Origin: Acidobacteriota bacterium
GTDB lineage: Bacteria > Acidobacteriota > Vicinamibacteria > Vicinamibacterales > UBA2999
NCBI GenBank assembly: GCA_003222635.1
Contig: QHWQ01000330.1
Coordinates: 1 to 33,058 of the forward strand
Length of the DNA: 33,058 bases
Direction of reading: 5' to 3'
The translations under genes were made by a program, and so were the position numbers. The notes under the pieces were generated by a model, which was not told the DNA's origin, did no database searches, and saw only the letters and a program-made list of their open reading frames with translations. Shown here piece after piece: positions 23,162 through 32,823 of the stretch; the stretch's first letter is position 1, and every line of letters starts with the position of its first letter.

Positions 23162-24389
23162 TTACGTGTTGTAACCGGTTGCCAGCGCTGCAACCGTCTC
23201 AATGTGTGCAGTATGGGGAAACATGTCCACCGGCTGGAGCGCCCTGATGCGGTACCCGTGCCGCGACGCAACGGCGAGATCGGTGGCCAGCGTCTCGGGA
23301 TTGCACGACACATAAATCGCCCGTGCCGGCTTGAGGCGCCCGAACACGTCGCGCAGCACCGGCGCGGCACATCCCTCCCGCGGCGGATCCAGGACGACCA
23401 CATCGGCCTCACGAAACGTCGTGAGTGCGGTCTCGACGCGCCGCGCCACGAACCGGCAGCGTTCGCGCGCGCGCGCGTTCAACTTCAAAGCGGCCTCGCC
23501 ATCCGCGACGGCCAGGCGATTCTCCTCCACGGCGACGACGTCATTGCCCGCAAGGGCGAGCGGAATGGCGAACAGGCCGCTGCCTGCATACAGATCGAGG
23601 ATGCGCCTGGGCCCCTCCCGTTGGCTCGGGACACGCGCCACCTCATCCAGGACGAGGCGAACGAGCATCTCCGCCGCGAGGACGTTGGTCTGAAAGAACG
23701 CGGCCGGCGAGATCAGGAAGGATGCGCCGGCGACCTGCTCGCGCATGCGCGGCGAGCCGTGCAGGTGCCGCGTCGAGGGTCCAAAGATGAATGCATCGTC
23801 GCGCGCATGCACGTTGAGGTGCATCGAGGTGGGCGGCGACTGCTCGAGCAGACGGCGCGTCGCGGTTCGCACGCGGCGGTCGCGATCGCTCGAGACGATC
23901 AGTGCCGCCATCAGCTCGCGCGTGCGGCAGCCGACGCGAATCGCCAGGCTGCGAAGCGTGTCGGCGAACTGCAGGCCGGCAGCGCCGAACGTGTCGCGCG
24001 CCGCAAACGCAAAAGCGTTCCCGCGCTCGTCGTGAACGGGACATTCGACGACGGGAATGACGCGGCGCGCGAGGGACCACGGCGCGTACGAGACGATCGA
24101 CGAGTTCGCTTTTCAGACGGAGCTGTTCGGAGTAGGCGATGTGCTGCCAGGTACAGCCGCCGCACGGGCCGATGCCGGGGACGGCATCGATGCCGAAATG
24201 GCGGCAGCGCGGCGTGATTCGGTGCGGCGACGCGCGCAGCACCTCGAGCAGCCTCGCGCGCCGGCCGGTGAGCTCGATGCGGACACGCTCGCCGGGAATC
24301 GTGAAGGGGACGGGGACCCGCGCGCCGCGCACGTCCGCGAGACCGTCGCCGTTCGCGGCAAGCGCGTCGATCTCGACCGAGACAACCAA
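23162..24389 (-). pseudogene. RlmD-like 23S rRNA (uracil-5) methyltransferase with internal deletion
   Basis: The N-terminal part (TTG 24389) has a TRAM-like domain (EIDALAANGDGLADVRG, VPFTIPGERV) and Cys residues of the Fe-S site in the HFG...CGGCTWQHIAYSEQLRLK region. The C-terminal part, in another frame, starts near RRVIPVVECPVHDERGN (the fourth Fe-S Cys). It has FFQTN, ILDLYAGSGLFAIPLA, VVLDPPREG and the catalytic Cys in IYVSCNPETLATDL, ending at 23162. Between LVDRLVRAVVPRA and ARRVIPVVE, the usual 40-50 residue segment with a G-Y-R-N-K element is absent and the frame changes near 24062-24085. The enzyme normally methylates a 23S rRNA uridine. As sequenced it cannot be made as one protein. 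It is in an operon with the FKBP gene upstream. Confidence 0.82.
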
Positions 24390-24815
24390 CTAACTCACGT
24401 TCAACAGTTCGACATCGAAGACGAGCGTGGCATTCGGCGGGATCACGCCGCCGGCGCCCTGCGACCCGTAGCCGAGATCCGGCGGAATCGTCAGCGTGCG
24501 CTGTCCGCCGACCTTCATGCCGGCGACACCCTGATCCCATCCCGGAATCACCTCGCCGCCGCCGAGCCTGAAGGTGAACGGCTCGTTGCGATCACGCGAG
24601 CTGTCGAACTTCGTGCCCTTGTGATCGGACTTGCCTTCGTCGTACAGCCAGCCCGTGTACTGCACCGTCACCTGGCGCCCGGGCGTGGCTTCGGCGCCGG
24701 TGCCCGCCTTCACTTCCTGTTTCTGAAGCGCAGTGATGTTCGAGCGTCCCATGTTGTTGTCTCCGGCGCACGCGGCAAGTACGCTGACCAGCAGAGCAAT
24801 GGCCACACGTGTCAT
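24390..24815 (-). CDS. FKBP-type peptidyl-prolyl isomerase lipoprotein
   Basis: 141 residues. The signal peptide ends in a lipobox VSVLAAC (Cys at about 16), so the product should be a lipoprotein. The single FKBP domain (about 40-141) has [50 protein letters not shown] and [25 protein letters not shown], with the usual active-site Tyr, Asp, Trp, Ile and Tyr. It catalyses prolyl cis-trans isomerisation during folding of exported proteins. It starts at ATG 24815, is transcribed divergently from the amine oxidase and is followed without a gap by the rRNA methyltransferase gene. Confidence 0.93.
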   Translation of the reverse strand: MTRVAIALLVSVLAACAGDNNMGRSNITALQKQEVKAGTGAEATPGRQVTVQYTGWLYDEGKSDHKGTKFDSSRDRNEPFTFRLGGGEVIPGWDQGVAGMKVGGQRTLTIPPDLGYGSQGAGGVIPPNATLVFDVELLNVS

Positions 24816-24821
24816 GCCCCG

Positions 24822-24827
24822 ATTATA
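24822..24827 (-). promoter_or_regulatory. Candidate -10 box (TATAAT) giving a leaderless FKBP mRNA
   Basis: On the minus strand a perfect TATAAT ends 6 bases before the FKBP ATG, placing the predicted start at or next to the A of the ATG. No Shine-Dalgarno is present. The -35 region is weak. A leaderless transcript is the natural reading. Confidence 0.5.
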
Positions 24828-24862
24828 GGTGGCGTGGCACTGCGGTTGCTGCGGAGGCGTGC

Positions 24863-26084
24863 ATGAACGGCGCGCGCGTGATTGTCGGCGGGGCAGGGCT
24901 GGCGGGGCTCACGGCCGCATATGAACTTGCACGCGGAGGCGCGGCGGTCACGGTGCTCGACGCTCGCGAGTACGCCGGCGGTCGAGTGCGGACGATTCGT
25001 GATTTTTCCGCGGGTCAGCACGCGGAGCGTGGCGGCGAGTTCATCGAGCCGGATCACAAGGAGCTGCTGGCGCTGTGCGAGACATTCGAGCTGCGGCTCG
25101 CGCGCGTCCTCCGCAGCGGCTTCACGCATCGGTTCCGCGGTGCGGACGGCACGTACCGGCTCAGTCGAACGGCGCCGTGGGAGGCGCTGACCGACGCGGT
25201 GGCGCCGCTGCTGCGCCGCTACAAACTCGCGGGCGGAGACAGCTCCGCCGATGCCGTCCGCGAGATGGCGACGCTGTCGCTGAGCGAGTGGCTGCGGCAA
25301 TCGAACGCCCCCGCAGACGTGCAGGCGATGTCGAAGGCGCTGCGCGGATTCTTCCTCGCGGATCCCGAGGAGATCTCCGTCCTGCCCGTCGTCGAACAGA
25401 TTGCCAGGGGCGGCTCGCCCGCGCAGGTGGAGTTCTTCCGCATCGAAGGCGGCAACGACCGTCTGGCGGATGCGCTGGTGCGCGCGACGCCGGCGCGGTT
25501 TCTGCTCGGCCACGTGATTCGCGCCGTCTCACACGCGGTCGATCGTGTGACCGTCACGGTCACGGACAACGCCGGGCTCACGCAGCAGATCGAAGGCGAC
25601 GACCTCGTGATGACGCTGCCGGCCTCCACGCTGCGTGACATCGAGATTCGTCCGGAACTGCCCGACGATCAACGCCAGGCGATTGCCAAGCTGCCCTACG
25701 GCCGCTCGACCAAAGTGCTCGTGCAAAGCTCGACAGGCCTGTTCGATCACCGGCACGCGCGCGCGTTCGCGACCGACAATCACCTTTGAGGCGGCCAGCC
25801 GTGGCGGCCGCGAGCTGCTCTCGGATCTCTGCTGGCTGGGGATGAGCCGAGCGCCCGTGACCGCGGTGCATGTCGGCGACTGGACGTCGGATCCGTGGGC
25901 GCGTGGCGGCTACGCATTCACCGATCCCTGCTTCGATCCCGCGTGGCGCCCGCTGCTGGGCCGCCGCGCCGGGCGTATTTTCTTTGCAGGCGAGCACACC
26001 AGCGAGCGCTGGCAGGGCTACATGAACGGCGCCGTCGAATCCGGACAGCGCGCCGCGCGCGAACTGCTCGCCGATCTTCGATAG
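24863..26084 (+). pseudogene. Flavin monoamine-oxidase-like protein, internal deletion and frameshift
   Basis: ATG 24863 has GGAGG five bases upstream. The N-terminus [22 protein letters not shown] is a GxGxxG FAD-binding fold followed by AGGRVRT, both hallmarks of the amine oxidase family. This frame ends at 25789 after GRSTKVLVQSS and HARAFATDNHL. The rest is in another frame: RGGRELLSDLCWLGM, WARGGYAFTDP, RRAGRIFFAGEHTSERWQGYMNGAVESGQRAA, the C-terminal FAD motif, to 26084. Family members have roughly 30-40 residues between these parts, so the break near 25780-25790 looks like an out-of-frame deletion of about 100 bases rather than a single-base change. The native substrate is unknown; related proteins oxidise amines or act as protoporphyrinogen-oxidase-like enzymes. 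Confidence 0.82.
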
Positions 26085-26105
26085 ACAATAGATCCGGAGG
26101 TGCTT

Positions 26106-27875
26106 GTGGCTGTTCGCCGCGGCGTTGCCATCGTTCTCACCCTGATCACGCTTGCCGTGATCGTGTCCTTCCTCGGCGTTGCGTTCATCTACGTGCTCGT
26201 GTCGCGCGGGCCGTCCGTCGAGGACGATTCGACGCTCGTGCTGCGCCCGGGCGGCGCGCTGCAGGAAACGACGCCGGACGATGTCGTCGGGCAGCTCATC
26301 GCGAGCGACACGACGACCGTGCGGGGGTTCGTCGAGAACCTGCGGCTCGCCAAGCGCGATCCGCGCATTACCGGCGTGCTGCTGATGCCCAAGTCGCTCG
26401 ACTCACCCTTCTGGGGCAAGGTGCAGGAGCTGCGCGACGCGGTGCTCGACTTCCGCAAGTCGGGGAAGACCGTCGTCGCGTTCCTCGAATTCGGCAGCGA
26501 CCGCGAGTACTACCTCGCCAGCGCGGCGGATCGCGTGTATCTGCTGCCCACGAGCGCGCTCGACCTGACGGGCGTCGCGTCGTACGAGGTCTTCCTGCGC
26601 GGCACGTTCGACAAGCTCGGCGCGTATCCCGATTTCCTGCAGATTGGCGAGTACAAGACCGCGGTCAACCAGCTCACGCAGAAATCGTTCACCCCCGCGC
26701 ACCGCGAGATGACCGAGTCGCTCAACGGCGACATGTACGAGCAGCTGGTGCGCGGCATCGCCTCCGCGCGCGGCAAGACCGAAGCGGAGATGCGGCAGCT
26801 GCTGGATCGGGGGCCGTTCTCGCCCGAGGATGCGGTGCGCTTCGGCCTGGTCGACGGCCTCGCCTATGAGGACCAGCTCGACGATCGCGTGCCGCAGCTG
26901 CGGCAGGCGGGCGAGATGCGGCGCGTGGACGGCAGCGAGTATCAGCGCGTCACCGCGCGGTCGCTCGGCATCCGTCCGGCGTCGCGCATCGCGGTGCTCT
27001 ACGCGTCGGGCGTGATTGCCTCCGGCAAGAGCGGCTACGACCCGGGCAACGGCATGGTGGTCGGCTCCGACACGTTCGTCGAACAGCTGCGGCGGCTGCG
27101 CGAGGACGACACGATCAAGGCGATCGTCCTGCGCGTGGACAGCCCGGGTGGATCGTCGGTCGCGTCCGACGTGATCTGGCGCGAGCTGGTGATCACGCGC
27201 GACGACAAGCCCGCGCGGCCGCTCGTCGTCTCGATGTCCGATCTTGCCGCATCGGGCGGCTACTACATTTCGGTGCCCGGCCAGGTGATCGTCGCGCAGC
27301 CGGGGACGCTCACCGGATCGATCGGCATCTTCGCGGGCAAGTTCGTCATCGACGGCACGCTGGCGAAGGTCGGCGTCACCACCGAGACGGTGAAGTCGGG
27401 AAAGAACTCGGACATCTACTCGCCGTTCGCGCGCTTCTCGCCCGAGCAGCGCGTGAAAGTCGGGCAGTACATGGAGGGCTTCTACAAGAGCTTCCTCATG
27501 AAGGTGGCGGAAGGACGCCACAAGACGCCTGCCGAAATCGACATGGTTGCGCAGGGCCGCGTGTGGACTGGGGCGCAGGCGAAAGATCGCGGACTGGTCG
27601 ACGCGCTTGGCGGGCTCGATACCGCGATATCGATCGCCAAGCAGCGCGCGCACATTCCGGCGGACGAGGAAGTGGATCTGGTGGTGTATTCGCCGCGGCG
27701 CAGCTTCTATGAGGCGCTGACGCAGCTGGGACGCTCGTCCTCGTCTCTCGGTTCGTGGGCGATGCTGATGAATGCCGGGGTCGCACGCCAGGCGATGTCG
27801 GCGCTCGCCACGCCCGTGACGGCGTTCCGGCGCGGCGAGCCGCTCGCGTTGATGCCGTTTACCTTCGTTCGTTAA
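26106..27875 (+). CDS. sppA: Signal peptide peptidase SppA, 67K type
   Basis: 589 residues from GTG 26106, chosen because GGAGG at 26096-26100 is five bases upstream. One N-terminal membrane anchor (about 6-33) is followed by two tandem S49 peptidase domains. The general base Lys is in GEYKTAVNQ (about residue 184) and the nucleophile Ser in MSDLAASGGYYIS (about 383), the arrangement of long SppA, where Lys and Ser come from different repeats. The protein degrades cleaved signal peptides in the membrane. It is convergent with the PpiD gene; the two stops overlap in TTAA, leaving no separate terminator. Intact. Confidence 0.95.
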   Translation: MAVRRGVAIVLTLITLAVIVSFLGVAFIYVLVSRGPSVEDDSTLVLRPGGALQETTPDDVVGQLIASDTTTVRGFVENLRLAKRDPRITGVLLMPKSLDSPFWGKVQELRDAVLDFRKSGKTVVAFLEFGSDREYYLASAADRVYLLPTSALDLTGVASYEVFLRGTFDKLGAYPDFLQIGEYKTAVNQLTQKSFTPAHREMTESLNGDMYEQLVRGIASARGKTEAEMRQLLDRGPFSPEDAVRFGLVDGLAYEDQLDDRVPQLRQAGEMRRVDGSEYQRVTARSLGIRPASRIAVLYASGVIASGKSGYDPGNGMVVGSDTFVEQLRRLREDDTIKAIVLRVDSPGGSSVASDVIWRELVITRDDKPARPLVVSMSDLAASGGYYISVPGQVIVAQPGTLTGSIGIFAGKFVIDGTLAKVGVTTETVKSGKNSDIYSPFARFSPEQRVKVGQYMEGFYKSFLMKVAEGRHKTPAEIDMVAQGRVWTGAQAKDRGLVDALGGLDTAISIAKQRAHIPADEEVDLVVYSPRRSFYEALTQLGRSSSSLGSWAMLMNAGVARQAMSALATPVTAFRRGEPLALMPFTFVR

Positions 27876-29800
27876 GTACCGATGATGCGCTTGGCGACGT
27901 CGGCGTTGACCTGAATCTTCATCCCCTGCTTCGCCTTCGTCATGTAGGCGGCGAAGAACTGGTCGCGCCGCTCGTTGAGCAGCTGCTGGCGGAAGCTTTC
28001 CTTCGCCTGCCGCAGCGCATCGGGCGTCACGTCCTGACGCTCCGCGACGCGGACGATCACCGAACCGTTGGGCGTCGCGATGGGCTCGCTGACGCCGCCG
28101 GCCGGCAGCGCGAACGCCGCCTTGTCGACCTCGGCGCTCACGCCGATGTCCGGCAGCGGCGATCCGCGGGCGATCAGCTGCGAATCCTTCGCCTCGAGGC
28201 CCTGCGCCTTGGCGGCCGCCGCGAAATCCTTCGCCGACCGCAGCGAGGCCGCGATTTCACCCGCGCGCTGCTTGCTCAACTCCGCCGCCTTCATCTTGAT
28301 CACGTCGTCGCGAACGCGATCCTTCACCTCGTCGAGCTTCGGCACGTACGGATCCTTCATGTCGGTGACGGTGATGTAGACGGGGCCGCGCGGCGACTGC
28401 AGCGCCTTGCTCACATCGCCCTTCTTCAACTGGAACGCCTGACTGGCGACGTCCGGCGCGGGGCCGAGCGTCGGGAGTGGTCCCTCGCGCGTGAAGAAGC
28501 CGGAGTCGGCGACCGTCAGGCCCGCTTCCTTGCCGACCGTGTCGATGTCGCCAGGCTTGGTGATGCGGGCGTCGAGATCGTGCGTGCGCGCGGTGAGCTG
28601 CTGCTCGACGCGCTGCGCGGCGAGCTGCTCCTGGATCTGCGGGCGCATTTCGTCCAGCGTGCGCGTGGAGGCGGGTTTCTTGTCCACCACCTTGATGATG
28701 TGGAAGCCGAACTGCGACTTCACGAGATCGCTGATCTGTCCCGGCTGCAGCGCGAAGGCCGCCTGCTCGAACTCCGGAACCATGCGGCCCTTGCCGAAGT
28801 AATCGAGGTCGCCGCCGTTGGCTTTCGAGCCTTCGTCCTCGGAGTACTTCTTCGCGAGCGCGGCGAAGTCCGCGCCGGGCGCCTTGGCCTCCTTCAGGAT
28901 GTCCTCCGCCTGCTTGCGCACCGCCGCTTCATCCTTCCCCTCGGTCTTCAGCAGGATGTGGCTGGCGCGTACCTGCTCGGGCTGCTGAAACTGCTGGACG
29001 TTCTGGTTGTAGTAGCTCTCGATGTCCTGCGGCGTGACCGCGACCTTCGAGCGCATCTGATCGCGATCGACGAGCAGATACTTCACCTTCCGCTGCTCGC
29101 CCTTGCGGTACTCGGCCTGATGCGCGGCGTAGTACGACGTCAGGTCCGCGTCGTTGACCGTCACCTTGTCCCGGAACTTGTCCGCGGTCACCGCGACCAC
29201 CTGCACCTTGATCTTCTCGTTGCGCGTGCGGTACTCGCGCTCGACGTCGGCGTCCGAAACCGCGAGCCAGTTGGTGAGCGCCGAGCGCAGCTTGTCGACC
29301 ATCATGCTGCGCCGCAGGTTCTCCTCGAAGCCCCCCTTCGTCAGCGGGGGATACTGCGACGCCAGCAACTGCTCGTAGCGCGCTTCGCCGATGAAGCGGC
29401 CGTTCTCCTGCAGCGCCGGAATAGAGAAGATCTGCTGCGCGAGCTCCTCGTCGCTGACGCGGATCCCCTGGCGCTCGGCCTCGGCGAGCGCGGCCTGCTC
29501 GTCGACCATCTGCTGCAGAATCTGTTGATCGATGCCGAGCTGGCGCAGCAGCTGCTCGTTGATGTTGCCGCCGTACTGCTGCTGGTAGGCCTGCATCTGA
29601 TTCTGGTAGCGCCGCTGGAAATCGACGCCGCGGATGTCCGTGCCGTTGACCGTGGCCACAACGTCCGATGTGCTCGCGCCGATCGTCGTTCCCGTGTTCA
29701 TGTAGCTCGGGAAATACAGCGCGATGAACGCCAGGACGACGATGAAAAGGCTCCACTTGAGCCAGTTCTTGTGGCGCCGCATCGTGTCGAGCATCGTCAT
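27872..29800 (-). CDS. ppiD: PpiD-like periplasmic folding factor (SurA-N plus PpiC domain)
   Basis: 642 residues. The N-terminus is MRRHKNWLKWSLFIVVLAFIALYF, a single membrane anchor at about 12-32, then a SurA_N-like chaperone region (VATVNGTDIRGVDFQRRY). A parvulin/PpiC domain spans about 277-375 with VRASHILLKTEG, FAALAKKYSEDEGSKANGGDLDYFGKGRMVPEFEQAAF and SQFGFHIIKV. A second, degenerate PpiC-like region follows at about 400-600. It assists outer-membrane and secreted protein folding at the periplasmic face. It starts at ATG 29800 (a second ATG at 29794 is possible), with AGGA 12 bases upstream. The long opposite-strand reading frame here is a GC-composition shadow. Confidence 0.93.
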   Translation of the reverse strand: MTMLDTMRRHKNWLKWSLFIVVLAFIALYFPSYMNTGTTIGASTSDVVATVNGTDIRGVDFQRRYQNQMQAYQQQYGGNINEQLLRQLGIDQQILQQMVDEQAALAEAERQGIRVSDEELAQQIFSIPALQENGRFIGEARYEQLLASQYPPLTKGGFEENLRRSMMVDKLRSALTNWLAVSDADVEREYRTRNEKIKVQVVAVTADKFRDKVTVNDADLTSYYAAHQAEYRKGEQRKVKYLLVDRDQMRSKVAVTPQDIESYYNQNVQQFQQPEQVRASHILLKTEGKDEAAVRKQAEDILKEAKAPGADFAALAKKYSEDEGSKANGGDLDYFGKGRMVPEFEQAAFALQPGQISDLVKSQFGFHIIKVVDKKPASTRTLDEMRPQIQEQLAAQRVEQQLTARTHDLDARITKPGDIDTVGKEAGLTVADSGFFTREGPLPTLGPAPDVASQAFQLKKGDVSKALQSPRGPVYITVTDMKDPYVPKLDEVKDRVRDDVIKMKAAELSKQRAGEIAASLRSAKDFAAAAKAQGLEAKDSQLIARGSPLPDIGVSAEVDKAAFALPAGGVSEPIATPNGSVIVRVAERQDVTPDALRQAKESFRQQLLNERRDQFFAAYMTKAKQGMKIQVNADVAKRIIGT

Positions 29801-29927
29801 GGTCTAATCTTCCTCAGCAGTGTTGATTGAAGCCTCTCATCGTACGCGATCGAACGCCGGAGCCGCAACGGTTCATGGTATATTTGGCCGATTTAGAAGG
29901 ACTTAGCGCTCCCGCCCTTCTCAAGCG
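29801..29927. promoter_or_regulatory. Divergent promoter region between ppiD and the GGDEF gene
   Basis: For ppiD, the minus strand has TTGCGG, an 18-base spacer and TACGAT, a plausible sigma-70 pair. For the GGDEF gene the most promoter-like element is an AT-rich GGTATATTTGG near 29876-29886 without a convincing -35. A 6-bp inverted repeat AGAAGG / CCTTCT (29895-29900 and 29916-29921) lies just before the GTG. Confidence 0.4.
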
Positions 29928-31028
29928 GTGACACCTATCTCCGCCAAGTCTGACCTCCCCGATTCCGCCGCGCGCCGTACCCGTCGTGCCGATCTCGCCA
30001 CCCGGCTCAAGGGACGCGGCCGTGCGCTTCGCTCGCAGCTCGAGCGCCGTGACACGCTGCTCGAGGCCGTGCGCGAAGCCAACGCGACCCTCGATCCGAA
30101 GAAGGTCGGCGGGTGGCTGGTCGCTCAGGCCAGAACGTGGATCCCGGCGGCCTCCTGGGTGGTCGTCGCCCGCGACCTCAAAGGCGATCTCACCGTCATC
30201 GCCGACGAGGGGCTGACCGCCGCGCTGACGCCGGCGCTGTGGGTGGCGGCGCAATTCGTCATGCGCCGCGGCGCGGAGTTCTTCTCCGCCGATCTGGCCA
30301 AAGACAGCAAGAGTGCGCAGGGCGTTGCCGGCAGCGCGGTCGCGTTTCCGCTGATTTGCCGCAACCGGACCGTTGGCGCGCTGGTTGGCCTCGACCCTGC
30401 ACCCTCTGCCGCGGTGCCCGCGCTCGCGCCGGCGCTCGTACTGGCGTTTCGATCGATTCTGGAGCCGCCCGCCATTGCGCTGGACAACGCGATTTCCCTC
30501 CAGCGGTCGGAGGCGGCTTCGGTCACCGACGACCTCACGGGTCTGTATAACTCGCGATACCTGAACCTCGTTCTGCGTCGGGAATCGAAACGCGCTTCCC
30601 GAAGCGGCCGGCCGCTATCCCTGTTGTTTCTGGACCTCGACGGTTTCAAGCAGGTCAACGATACGCACGGCCATCTTGCTGGCAGCAAAGCGCTTGTGGA
30701 AGCGGCCGTCATCATCCGCGGCAGCGCCCGCGAAACCGACGTCGCGGCGAGGTTCGGTGGCGACGAGTTTTCAGTGATCCTCCCGGACACGGGGCGGGAT
30801 GGCGCCGTCTCGGTGGCCGAACGCATCCGCGACCGAATCAATGCCTGTCAGTTCCTGGCGTCGGACGGGTTATCCATCCATCTCACCGCGTCCATTGGAG
30901 TTGCGACCCTGCCGGACGTGGCCGCATCAGCCGAAGAACTAATACGAGCGGCCGACGTGGCCATGTATCGGGTCAAGGACGCGGGGAAGAACGGGATTCA
31001 CATCGCGCAGGAGGCGTCAGACCTCTAG
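29928..31028 (+). CDS. GAF-GGDEF diguanylate cyclase
   Basis: 366 residues from GTG 29928. Residues about 45-185 look like a GAF-type sensor (ATLDPKKVGGWLVAQARTWIPAASW). A GGDEF domain follows at about 200-360: DDLTGLYNSRYL, LLFLDLDGFKQVNDTHGHLAGS, the intact active site RFGGDEFSVILPDTG, and ASIGVAT...ADVAMYRVKDAGKNGI. The inhibitory I-site R-x-x-D is present as RETD, five residues before GGDEF. It should therefore make cyclic di-GMP and be product-inhibited. There is no membrane segment, so it is cytoplasmic. Only 18 bases separate its stop from the mreB start, implying co-transcription with the cell-shape genes. Confidence 0.92.
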   Translation: MTPISAKSDLPDSAARRTRRADLATRLKGRGRALRSQLERRDTLLEAVREANATLDPKKVGGWLVAQARTWIPAASWVVVARDLKGDLTVIADEGLTAALTPALWVAAQFVMRRGAEFFSADLAKDSKSAQGVAGSAVAFPLICRNRTVGALVGLDPAPSAAVPALAPALVLAFRSILEPPAIALDNAISLQRSEAASVTDDLTGLYNSRYLNLVLRRESKRASRSGRPLSLLFLDLDGFKQVNDTHGHLAGSKALVEAAVIIRGSARETDVAARFGGDEFSVILPDTGRDGAVSVAERIRDRINACQFLASDGLSIHLTASIGVATLPDVAASAEELIRAADVAMYRVKDAGKNGIHIAQEASDL

Positions 31029-31046
31029 CGCAAGGAGTTTTCGACT

Positions 31047-31940
<894 letters not shown>

Positions 31941-31947
31941 GTTCGCG

Positions 31948-32823
31948 ATGGCCGTTGTCGACATCCGCCGCCGTACCGGGTATCTGTTCCTCGCGGTGAT
32001 CGTCGGCCACGTGATCCTCATCTCGACGCAGGTGACGACGAAGAGGGGCGTGCCGATGCTCGAGGCGGCCGCCTTCGGCGTCTTCTCGGAGGTGCAGCGC
32101 GGCGCCAACGCGGTGACGAGCGGCGTGCAGACGCGGTGGCAGAACTACTTCGCGCTGCAGCAGGTGCGCGAGGAGAACGAGCGGTTGAAGCAGCAGCTCG
32201 GCGACCTGCAGGTGCGCCTGCAGCAGGAGCGCGGGCTGGCGCAGCAGTCGCAGTCGCTGCAGAAGCTGCTCGACCTGAAGACGGACACGCAGCTGTCGAC
32301 AACGGGCGCGACTGTGATTGCGGGCGGCGCGAGCCCTGAATTCCGCACGATCACGATCGACAAGGGGACCGGTGAGGGTGTGCGGCCGGACATGGCGGTG
32401 ATTGCGCCGGCCGGTGTCGTCGGGCGCGTCATCCAGCCGAGCACGCGAGCCGCCAAGGTTCAGCTGCTGATTGATCGAAACGCGGCCGCCGGAGCGTTGA
32501 TCGAACGAACGCGCGCGCAGGGCGTCGTCATCGGCACCGGATCGGACGAGCTGCGCATGGACTATGTGGCCGGTTCGGCCGATCTCAAGGTTGGCGACAC
32601 GGTGGTCACCTCGGGCATCGACGGTATTTACCCTAAGGGCTTTGTTATAGGTCAGATACAATCGGTAAAGCGAGGTGCGGGGGAGTACAGCGCCATCGTG
32701 ATCAAGCCGGCCGTCGATTTCAACTCGCTCGAGGCGGCGTTGATTGTGCTGACGCCTCCGCCCGCGGCGACGACGTCGACGGCCACGGCGGGAACCGCAG
32801 GTACGCATCAGGGCCGCGAGTGA
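31948..32823 (+). CDS. mreC: Rod-shape-determining protein MreC
   Basis: 291 residues. One membrane helix near the N-terminus (about 11-28, YLFLAVIVGHVILISTQV), a periplasmic coiled coil (about 65-110, with repeated Gln/Glu/Leu heptads, VREENERLKQQLGDLQVRLQQE) and the MreC beta-barrel repeats: IDKGTGEGVRPDMAVIAPAGVVGRVIQ and DLKVGDTVVTSGIDGIYPKGFVIG. A Thr/Ala-rich tail follows. MreC links MreB and MreD to the elongation peptidoglycan synthases. It starts at ATG 31948; its stop overlaps the mreD start as GTGA. Intact. Confidence 0.95.
   Translation: MAVVDIRRRTGYLFLAVIVGHVILISTQVTTKRGVPMLEAAAFGVFSEVQRGANAVTSGVQTRWQNYFALQQVREENERLKQQLGDLQVRLQQERGLAQQSQSLQKLLDLKTDTQLSTTGATVIAGGASPEFRTITIDKGTGEGVRPDMAVIAPAGVVGRVIQPSTRAAKVQLLIDRNAAAGALIERTRAQGVVIGTGSDELRMDYVAGSADLKVGDTVVTSGIDGIYPKGFVIGQIQSVKRGAGEYSAIVIKPAVDFNSLEAALIVLTPPPAATTSTATAGTAGTHQGRE

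Noticed and set aside
23455-23485. CG dinucleotide run inside the rRNA methyltransferase as a repeat element
   Set aside because: It encodes Arg/Ala codons consistent with the protein and is too short to be distinctive in such GC-rich DNA.
26403-27653. Long minus-strand open frame opposite sppA
   Set aside because: His/Arg-rich shadow sequence; sppA has complete catalytic motifs on the other strand.
27755-29830. Very long plus-strand open frame opposite ppiD
   Set aside because: Composition is Arg/Leu/Asp-rich with no recognisable motif; it mirrors third-position GC bias of the strongly supported ppiD gene.
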